Assembly (NCBI GenBank): GCA_965153455.1
Contig: OZ234501.1
Span: forward strand, 992,001-1,056,000
Direction of reading: 5' to 3'
Length of the DNA stretch: 64,000 nt
Source of the DNA: Sphagnum compactum
Lineage: Eukaryota > Bryophyta > Sphagnopsida > Sphagnales
Below are positions 55,740-64,000 of the stretch, piece after piece; positions within the stretch are counted from its first letter, which is position 1; every line of letters starts with the position of its first letter. The notes below the pieces were generated by a model that did no database searches, was not told the origin of the DNA, and worked only from the letters and a program-made list of their open reading frames with translations. The translations under genes were made by a program, and so were the position numbers.

Positions 55740-56850
55740 TTTATATCTACTTCTAGCTCTACAATTTTGTTCTCCTCCCCCACTAATTCAATTTGTGGTT
55801 CTGTGTCCAAATGTTGTATCTTGGATACTTTTTTTTCTGGTGCTAGAATAGCTTCCACCTTTTCCTATTTTTGAATTTTATGTGGTTCTTTTTCTTCTTG
55901 ACCCCCTCCTCTAAGGCCTTATCGTTTTTTTAGCTATACTTCCTCCTCCTGAGTTGTTCCACTTTTGAAGTCATGTGCTTCCTTAGTTTGCATTTCCTCC
56001 TCATGTGTTGTTCCACCGGGCCTTCCTTCATTTTCCTCAAGCTGATTCAATACCTCTATACTTGTTGGACTACCACAAATGAAATTTGGAAAATTCTTTT
56101 GATAAGTTTCCAACTTGTACTTCATAATCTTTTAATTAACTCTATGTTAAACTAAATTTTTTTCCATCTCCTTTGTAAAATATTCTTCTGCCACCTCCCA
56201 CCATTCTTCAGATTTTGCCTCAGAATCCTTCATCTTGTTCTTTGTCTTCATCAGGGTATAATACTATAACATATGTTCATAATCCTCTAATCTTTTCTTG
56301 ACACCAATTGGATTTAAACTCTTCTTTTGTTCATGTGCCATCTCTAATTATGCTTACAAGTACTATAGATTCCTCTGATACTCCTTATTATCTTCCATTA
56401 ACTTTTTTCTTTTTGCCTTTGATGTTTTTCTTATAATCTCCTCAAACTACAACAAAAACACATTCTTCAGATTTATCAATTCCAAATCTATCAAAACATT
56501 TTCCTTTTCCTTATTTTCCTTAGTTAGTGCTTTCACCTGACTATCCAAAGCCTCTTATTGTTTCTTTGAAGAAATAATGCTTCTATCCATTTTTTTTTTT
56601 AATGGTTTCCCAGATTTCAGCCTTTTGCCTCAAATCTTGTAGTTTTTCCTCCTATGACTTTAGCTGTGCTATGCTACCATTGAGCTCCTTCTTTTCATCC
56701 TGTAGTTTATTTATGAACATTTTAATCTTCTGCTCAGCCTCTACTTTGCTCTTCCTCCAGATTTCCACATTATGCTTATACCCCTTCCGGATGTCTCTCT
56801 CCTTATCCAATTCATGTTGTAACATTGCTATCTCCTTTTCCCTTGTAGCC
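55740..56850 (-). pseudogene. decayed coiled-coil ORF
   Basis: Read on the minus strand, a lysine/glutamate-rich heptad-like protein (ATREKEIAMLQHELDKERD, KMFINKLQDEKKELNGS) is followed by EEWWEVAEEYFTKEMEK, a segment YKLETYQKNFPNFICGSPTS (near 56050-56120) and a Glu/Gln-rich tail (GGTTHEEEMQTKEAHDFK). About ten stops interrupt some 370 codons. The N-terminus runs into the LTR at 56865, so the gene was cut there. The family is unknown. Confidence 0.5.
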
Positions 56851-56864
56851 AATTTGTTCTTCAA

Positions 56865-58714
56865 AGTCACGACCTTAGCTTTGGGCTCATGAGTAAGGCA
56901 AAGGCATGTAAAGGTGGGCTGAAAGTCTAACCCAAGAGTCACATTTGCACTCTCGGGAATGTGAGGGAATGAACCCACACACTCCCAAGTGGACTCCCAC
57001 CTTGGGAATTGGAATCCCTATGGAGTCCCGAATATTCAAAGAGGTATTTCAAGGGTCAAAACTCATTGGATTAAAAAGTTCCTTATACCATTACAAAGCT
57101 CTTGAAACATAAATGTCTGAAATGGGCTTGCATGACCAATTGAATGCTTAAAAGACAAGTTATGGCCAAAAGATTGGTTGGGAATCAAAGTGTCAATTTG
57201 ACTCTTGACCATTAATAGTTATGAATTGCCCTAAAATACGTGCGTGCAGGTGGCATGTTACATATATTTGAAAAGCTCTCGACAAGGGCTATAACTTTGC
57301 TTTAGACCTCATTCAATCGGAGGTCTTCAAAAGAAGTTATGGCCCTCCAAAGTGCTAAGAATCTCAATTTCAAAAATTTCGGGACTCCCAACTTGGGAGT
57401 CTCGGGACAAAATGACATTTGGATGCAACCCCCATGGCTAATCACAGAGAATATTATAAGGTGGAAGGTGATGGCTTCCCCCAAATCTGGTTCATGGTGA
57501 GTCTTTTGAATTCGTGTATGCTCATGGTTCGTTCTAGCACCAAAAGTGCTCCAACTATGCACAAACCAAACAAGTTGGTTTGTGCAAGTTCATGTGAATA
57601 ATTGACCCGCTTGTCACCCTTCCTAGTCCCTGTCGCAACCCTAGCCTTGGCTCGCGACCAAGGCAAGGGGGTCGCAAGTGTGCAGGCCTATAAGTAGACC
57701 CGGGAGTCATATCACATGCTCCCGGGAGTGCAAAGAGTGTGAGGGAGTGAACCCTCACACTCCCAAGTGAACTCCCATGTTGGGAGTTGGTGAGAGTGGA
57801 GTCCCAAAAGGACTCTCAAAACTTCAGAGAGCGTTTTGAGGGGTCAAAACTCAATGGCTTGTTGCACTCTTTATATCAATGAAAAGCTCTTGAAGTGTAG
57901 ATGTCTAAAATGAGCTCGCATTGCTCATTTGGACATCTGAAACACAAGTTATGGCCAAAAGAAGGTCCGGGAGTCGAATTCCCGGGATTCCGCCAGTTTT
58001 GACTCCCGACCGCTGAAAGTCGGGAATCGACCCGAAATACTTGGCTGCAGAAAACGTGCGACATACCGTTGGAAAGGTCTCGACGAGACCTACAACTTTG
58101 CTTCAGACGGCGAATCGATCGGAGGTCTGCCCCGAAAGTTATGCAGCTTCAAAGTTGCGGGAGTCCCGAAAATGCGCGTCATCGGGACTCCCACGCGGGA
58201 GTCCCGGGAGTCCCGGGACAAAAAGGTCATTTGGATGCACCCCCGCAACGAGTCACAGAGTATATTATAGGGAGTAAGGTGGTGGCTTACTCCCGAGCCC
58301 GGGGTGTGGTGTGTCAAAGTGAGTCCGAGTTCACCCGTGGCTGTCCCAACACCAAAAGGACCCAGAATGAGTTCTAACCACTTTGTGTGGTTTCATGCAG
58401 GCCCGTGTGAGTGAGTAAAGCTTGTCAATTCTTCCTAGTCTATCCCGGGACTTCTAGCACACCCCTCTCACCCCCCCTCTAGTGCTAGAAGTCGGGAGCG
58501 TGCTCCAAGTTCCAATTCCTTCCGCATTGCCCCATACTTGGACCCTCAAGTGGGTCCACTAGGAACTTGGGAGTGCGTCAGTCCCCATCTCGGAGCTCCA
58601 GCATGCCCCTCTACCCCTAAAATGTTGCAAACTAGGGAGCAGACCCCAACTCCTTCCATTGCTTTCACTTTTGGACTTGCATTTGAGTCTTTCAAGGAGT
58701 GTGGGGGTGTGTTA
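56865..58714 (+). mobile_element. old LTR (family D/E), split by a solo LTR
   Basis: Segments 56865-57630 and 58586-58714 together form one LTR of about 890 bp, starting AGTCACGACC (decayed TGTCACAACC) and ending GGGGGTGTGTTA (decayed GTGCGTCA). It resembles the inverted LTR at 53328-54206 more closely than the others. No target duplication is recognised. Confidence 0.7.
57631..58580 (+). mobile_element. solo LTR, 950 bp
   Basis: TGTCGCAACCCTAG...GGGAGTGCGTCA with a perfect 5-bp duplication GTCCC (57626-57630, 58581-58585). It is inserted in the older LTR around it. Confidence 0.95.
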
Positions 58715-58996
58715 GTTTTCATTGGTGTTGCTTGTTTCATACTTTGTGATATTGAAAGTGCATTCCTTGCTTTTGCAGTAGTCATGTCTTTTTCACACAA
58801 CATTGTCAACTCTTTATGTTATTGTAATGTTGACTGCTTCATCCTTGCAATTGCAATTTTAAGGTATTATTGCAAACCCGTTTTAAACACGATAGTCAAA
58901 AAATTGTCTGTGGTTGATAATTGTAAACCATGAACTAGCTTCTGAATCTGTTCATAGTAAACATCCACCTTTTAGTCTCCTCTTGCTTCATATTCT
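58715..58996. other. spacer, nothing recognised
   Basis: No coding sequence or repeat is apparent. Confidence 0.4.
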
Positions 58997-60070
58997 TTAG
59001 TCCCATGTATATTTGTTCATCATTTTGAATCTTCTGATGATGTTTGCAAAACGCTTGTGTAAGCTCCAAAAAAGTATAATAGGGAATTCTGACATGTAAT
59101 TATGACACCAATATAATGTTGTGTCTTTTAGTGTATAGTTAAGCGCATTGAGGATATACTTTTCAAAAGTCTCTACATTTAATTTTATTATAGAATTGAA
59201 CACTCTGACATGAACATCTAGATCAACATATTTTTTGAAATTAGAATACTTAAAAGCTACCTTGTTTGGTTTAACACAATGGCCATCTTTGTGATCAAGA
59301 ATTGGTGTAGTTATAATAAATGGTTTTTTATATCCTTGTCTCGGATTCGTTGCATTTGCACTTTTGTACCCTCTAATAGCCATTGAACTTATTGGTGGTT
59401 AATCTGTAGTCCTATTCACATGAGTAGTCATTATCAGATTGGTAAACACCATCTAAGGTGTCCCAACAAGTCTAGTTGTTGTTGTTGGTAATGCCATACT
59501 CCCACTCAGTTTCCTTCTTGTTGAAACTCCACCCGATCCATTACCCAATTTTGCTACATATTCAATTAATACTCCCCTTCGAACAACATCCATGGTGGGC
59601 GCAACAATCATTTCAACTTTTATGGTTGTTATACCCGCATCAAGTGATTAAATAACTACTATTCAAGCAAATTGTTTCTAGGTTTCAACAGTTGTCGCTT
59701 TTGACATGATTGGTGACGTTGTGTTGACTTGAGAATGATGATGTTCCATTCTATGGTTACCGATTGGTATCCTCTGTGGTGCAGAATGTGGATGTGAATA
59801 TACCTCTAGTTCTTTACTCTTGGTTTAAATAGATGGACAAATATGTCGAATCTGTGGTCCAATTAGCTTCCCAACCCCATGCTTCTCAATTTGTTTTGGA
59901 CCACAAGAATTCTTGTTTCATGTTCATGTGGTTGATACGTTAATGTTCTTGCCACATTCTATAACTCCACATGTTTAGCAATATTTGCTTTGATGTGAAA
60001 AGGCATAAAAAGACAATCCATGATCGCATGTCCTTCTTCCTCAAAAAATGCACAAACCTTTAAAAGTAAT
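58997..60070 (-). pseudogene. decayed gag and zinc-knuckle fragment
   Basis: At 58997-59383 a minus-strand frame (PNKVAFKYSNFKKYVDLDVH, NYTLKDTTLYWCHNYMSE) looks like a retroelement capsid domain. Near 60010-60060 on the same strand lies a knuckle-like CAFFEEEGHAIMDC in which the second Cys of CX2CX4HX4C is Phe. The knuckle lies upstream of the capsid part, the reverse of the usual order. This suggests rearrangement or two fragments. Many stops lie between them. Confidence 0.5.
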
Positions 60071-62402
60071 CTGACCATCTCTAAATCCACAGATTCATGA
60101 TCTCGTGTTTTTGGTTCCGTACTTTATTAGATCAAACTTTAGATTCCTTTGATGTGAGTATGATTGTGGTACTTCATCCAACACATTCACATGTGCCTTT
60201 GCATACTCAAATGATCATAGGTAATTTTCCTCAGTCTCCTTGACCACATCGATATTGGTGTTTTCTTCCACCTCCCAATCTTCCGCTAATTCATAGTAAT
60301 CTAGAGATGTAGACTAATATGCAAACTTGGGTTGTATACCTCTTGTAACATCCCTTCCTTGGCTATTCATTAACTCTAGACCTGAGATTTCCTGCGATTA
60401 ATCAGTTACTACAGAAATCCTTGTTCCGTCTTGATCTCTTTGACTTTGAACCATAGATTACGACTAAGAAGTATATTGCACCCACTCATTTAGGTGAGTA
60501 GTTGACTACATCTCTCCATATGGAGATTGTCATTTGTAACTATGCCTTCTATGTCCATACTTCACGCTGTATCACAGTAGATAATTTAAGGTTGATGGCA
60601 TGTGGATTGGTGTTTTTAGAATAATTACTAAGATTTTGGAATGGCATTTGCATATTAATGGAGTGATTTTGGAATGGCATTACTGAACTATGACTAAATC
60701 CACTAGGGGTAAAGGGATGGATGGATCCACATATGAGAGGGATTGAAGAATGTATGAGATGTGTGGAGATTTGGAAAGGGAGCCCTTCGCCTTTTGATGA
60801 GATAAATTTTGACATGAGTCTTGGCCATGAAGCTACAATTCTCTGCATAAGTGGTTTTGCAATAATCACAATTATTAAGGTTGATCCAATAGAAGCAATT
60901 GTTGGAGACTTAGTAGTGGCCATCATTCATTGTGGCTTCAACACACGCATGGTAGTGGGTACAAAATGGAGTCTCAGGGGTGTTGAGAATTCAAGCTCAA
61001 CTAGTTAGGTTTCATTAATTACTGGAATAGGAAAGTAATTAGGTTACTTTCACAAGGTTGAATTACTTTTTTTACTTATATTAGTTTGGTTATTTGTGGT
61101 TTGGTCTTTTAGTTAAATACCTTGGTGTTGATGGTTTGGCTCTCTTTTCTTCATTGCACAAATTTGTGTATTTCATGTGACAAGAACCTTGAAGAGTTTT
61201 TGATGTTATGTTCCGTGTTGTGAACATCATGTTTTAGTTTTCTTTCAATAAAGATTTATGTTTGCACTTGAGTAGATCTCCTATTTGTTAACAACAAGCA
61301 TGGGCAGAACTCACCTACCTCGAAACAAGACACTATTTCGCATTAGCCTTTGTTATATCAGCGTAATTTGTAGCTAGAGCATTTGAGTTAGAGCCTTCAA
61401 TCCCTAGAATAAGTGACATTTGGATTCAAACTAATCCTCGAGAATTTATTAATCATGCCAGTTTTTTTATTCCTAGAGTAAAGCTTGGTTGTTTAGGGGA
61501 GGGGACCACGTTCTTCGTGTTGAAATGGTAGGACATGGATCTAAGTTCATGTGCTAGAAATTTGCAAGAGGTGATAGGGGAGAGCTTGTTTGGCAATTTG
61601 TGAATATGGATCATGCCATCTATGGATTGCATGAAGCAGATTAAAGTATATTTAGTGGTTGAAACGAAAGCAACAAACATTATTTACTATCATTTGTATT
61701 TAAACACAACACCTACATGTGGCAAAGAGGTTTTGAACTTATTGCATGATTGTTCAATTTTTTAAGTTTTTAAGTTAGACATGGCCCATAAAGTTTGGAT
61801 GCCTATTTTCTGGAGTAGTGCAATAAAAGTGCACATTTTACCAATCATCAAATACGTAATAATGTCTATAATGGCCAATGTATGCATGTATATTCCATGT
61901 AGGCACTAGGAGAAAATTAGTGTGATGACAATCATGTTTGATGTAAGGCTTACACCCTCATCTTTTGTCTGCAAAAAATTGCAATCTCCTCATCTTCTAT
62001 AACACCCACCTTTTTAAGGCCTAACAATTGCCCAGATGAGGGCCCTTGCTAATTGATGCAATGAGTCTATTTGGAGAAACTTACTAAGGTAACAACAACA
62101 ATTCACAACTCTAGAAAAAATATTATTCCAATTGTTATTGGGAGGGCTTAGAGAACATTGCAAGTTATAGTTTTTTGACCTAAACATCCTTCTCCTGTAC
62201 AGTAGAATAATCATAGGAGTATGGATCATCCAACACTACATAAATTGTTTATTGTTTTGCATTTTGTGTCGGGATCTGAATCACTCGCATCTTGGCAAAC
62301 CAAGTTACAATTTGAGCTAACACAATTTGAGGCAAGTCTTGAACTACTTTGTCTGATATGTGTTATTAACTAATGGTTCATGGTTCTTAATTATTTAGGG
62401 GG
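60071..62402. other. AT-rich spacer
   Basis: Small ORFs at 60549-60926 (minus) and 60721-61008 (plus) overlap and show no domains. Upstream exons of the methyltransferase fragment should lie here if it is a real gene. I found no PCQ- or ENV-type catalytic motif by eye. Confidence 0.35.
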
Positions 62403-63044
62403 AGGATTAGAACATTTTGTCAAACAACTACAAGAATAATAACTGCCAGATGGAAACTCCAACTAGAAAACGGAACAAATGAGTTGCGATATGTCAACCA
62501 AGTTGAGTTGGAAAGGATTATGGGATACCCACCTAATCACACAAGTTCGTGCACAGATGAAGTTGAAAATAATTCGTATCTAATGATTTCCAATGTGTAA
62601 ATTATTATTTAAATCCAACATTCTTGTCTATAATAAGAAAGAAAGGTGAATGAAGTATTTGAAGGTAGACAATGCTTGAGCAAATTTCACAACTGTTTTA
62701 TATTGAAATTGTAGTGGACAATTTCTTGGTAAGGCCATTTGTTGTTATCCTCCTTTTTGTCACAAGTAAAATTTTCTTTATAAAATTGCTGGTTGTGGAA
62801 AAAAACAACATGGTCAATATGTTGGATAGGTTTCATTATGTGCAAACTTCAACCACTTGTCATAAGAAGAGAGGAAAGATCTATGGGGTGGGTGGTGCCA
62901 CAAGGTTTTGTACTCCCCCTACAAAACCTTGTAAACCCAACAAAACTTGGAGAGCCTCTTGAGGACAACATTAGATGGGCATTACTGGGTAATACATTCA
63001 CAATTATGGTGCTTGAGTTATGGTGTTCCTGCTTTTTTCACTAG
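62403..63044 (+). pseudogene. C-terminal fragment of C5-cytosine methyltransferase (DNMT3/DRM type)
   Basis: The frame from about 62403 reads TTTRIITARWKLQLENGTNE then LRYVNQVELERIMGYPPNHT. This matches the target-recognition end and motif IX of de novo C5 methyltransferases (TTR...., E.ER..GFP..YT). At 62953-63044 a second frame reads LEDNIRWALLGNTFTIMVLEL, matching motif X (R..LLG.S....V...L), ending in a TAG. The two parts are separated by about 380 bp that could be an intron (donor candidate GAA|GTTGAA) or decay. The conserved order and spacing make chance unlikely. No catalytic motifs I, IV or VI were found upstream, so it is a fragment or the last exons of a broken gene. Such enzymes methylate DNA, including transposons, in the nucleus. 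Confidence 0.5.
62900..62932. repeat. perfect 13-bp hairpin, 7-nt loop
   Basis: ACAAGGTTTTGTA and TACAAAACCTTGT are separated by CTCCCCC. It lies in the putative intron of the methyltransferase fragment. Confidence 0.8.
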
Positions 63045-64000
63045 CAAAAATCTAATCACATTTTTTGCTTCAAGGATGTGTTTAGGTCAACCTGAATAAG
63101 AAAGACAACACTTGTGAAATGTTACCGATTTCTAATGTTCCTCTTGTGTGTGTTGCAATGTGCTAATAGGTGCCAATTATTGCTTATCTTGTAAGTTCAT
63201 TTCTCAAAAGCTCTATGCATGTATTTACACAACCTGTGCCTATCTCAAATCCTGTCAAAGAAAGTGAGTGCTCTATCATGGAACCTAATGGCATAGGCCC
63301 CCTTTTCCTTCTCAACCTCAATGAACTATAGCCAATGATCTTACCTGGAAGTTTACACAACATAATAAGGTTTACTTTACATCAATTGAAATATATATGT
63401 TAAATAAGCCAAATTCAACAAACATGTGGTTCATGATATTATTTTAAACAAATTTAACATAAATAAACTAGACAAAAACTAAGGTGATGTATGCAATACA
63501 TATTCAAGTATGTTCCAAATACAACTTACATACAATTTAAATACAACCATTATACATAACTAGTAATGCATGGGTATATCTTAATATGTACCCATATAAT
63601 GATGAGTATAATATGATCAATACACTATTGTGGACCCCTTATGCCTAAAATATGTATAATAAATTTGGAATACCCATAGGGCTACGACTCATTTGGTGAC
63701 ATTTGCAACTAATGGTAGGTAGAGGGGTCCTCTTGAATGGAAATTGTGTTGAAAGCTATCTAAATGAAAGGATGAAAAAATCCATTAGTCGCAAGTTAAT
63801 CATAGAGTAGTTGCAAGCAAGACCAAATGCAAAAAGTAGTTGTAGATATAACCAACAATAGTTGCAAATGTCAAATAGTCGCAACTAGTCGCAAATTGGT
63901 TGGTTACAAAAACCTAGTTTTCTTATAGTGAAATGGGGCTCCTTCAACCTCAAAGGCACCCACCCATCTAATTAATTTAGATATGAATAAGTACCCTTGA
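63045..64000. other. AT-rich right edge with one CACTA-like end
   Basis: No gene. GGTTACAAAAACCTAGTTTTCTTATAGTG ending at 63930 resembles the right end of the MITE at 51707-51856 (GGTTACAAAACCCCATTTTTCTTCTAGTG). No left end was found. Several TAGTTGCAA/TAGTCGCAA repeats precede it. Confidence 0.4.

Noticed and set aside
54207-56864. TTCAA beside both inverted LTRs as evidence of one event
   Set aside because: The LTRs are in opposite orientation and a 5-bp match in AT-rich DNA is weak.
61904-61930. CACTAGGAGAAAA as a CACTA left end
   Set aside because: No matching right end with a 3-bp duplication; pairing it with 63930 gives flanks AGG and AAA.
1-64000. CRISPR arrays, bacterial operons, rRNA or tRNA genes
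   Set aside because: None seen; repeats are tandem or LTR-type, and only tRNA-complementary primer sites were found.

Overview
This is land-plant nuclear DNA. It is AT-rich and dominated by nested, mostly decayed LTR retrotransposons, with one convincing host gene: an uninterrupted ATN1-type Raf-like protein kinase at 33051-34229. Chromodomain-bearing Ty3/gypsy elements, a Ty1/copia element, a CACTA-type MITE and plant-type LTR architecture all point to an embryophyte with a large, repeat-rich genome. I cannot name the species. A C-terminal C5-cytosine methyltransferase fragment of DNMT3/DRM type near 62.4-63.0 kb would hint at a non-angiosperm if it proves to be DNMT3, but that is inference.

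Layout. 0-12.6 kb: two homologous small ORFs of 140 and 137 codons (310-732 minus, 11998-12411 plus), each with its own TATA-like box and AATAAA, lie on either side of a large gag-type ORF (8879-10678 minus). Between them sits a complete, very young chromovirus (copy 1, 1376-8318 minus, TSD TTCTT, LTRs identical by eye) that carries two in-frame stop codons. 13.0-16.9 kb: a Ty1/copia element whose reverse-transcriptase segment is inverted. 17.2-19.3 kb: a decayed zinc-knuckle ORF region split by a 788-bp element with short terminal inverted repeats. 19.7-31.5 kb: a three-level nest, with an old chromovirus (minus) invaded by copy 2 (plus, TSD GTTTC, 5' LTR reduced to 18 bp), whose gag was then invaded by a solo LTR (TSD TTTGG/CTTGG).

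32.5-35.5 kb is the kinase locus (TATA box, overlapping uORF, CDS, 3' flank). 36.7-39.8 kb is a short LTR element with no visible pol, whose interior is related to the 17-19 kb region. 40-64 kb is AT-rich repeat graveyard with islands: a decayed ORF at 43.0-44.7 kb, a solo LTR with TSD TTTTA at 45.0-45.8 kb, a GC-rich satellite-like block at 47.4-47.8 kb, a 150-bp CACTA MITE at 51.7 kb, related LTRs at 53.3-54.2 and 56.9-58.7 kb (the latter split by a 950-bp solo LTR with TSD GTCCC), a decayed coiled-coil ORF, another gag/zinc-knuckle fragment, and the methyltransferase fragment.

The LTR families in the window (820, 806, 950 and about 880-900 bp) share one modular design, including a near-perfect palindrome around GAGTCAAACTG and a TATA-like TACTATAAGG. 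All positions and motif calls were made by reading; no alignment or database search was run.
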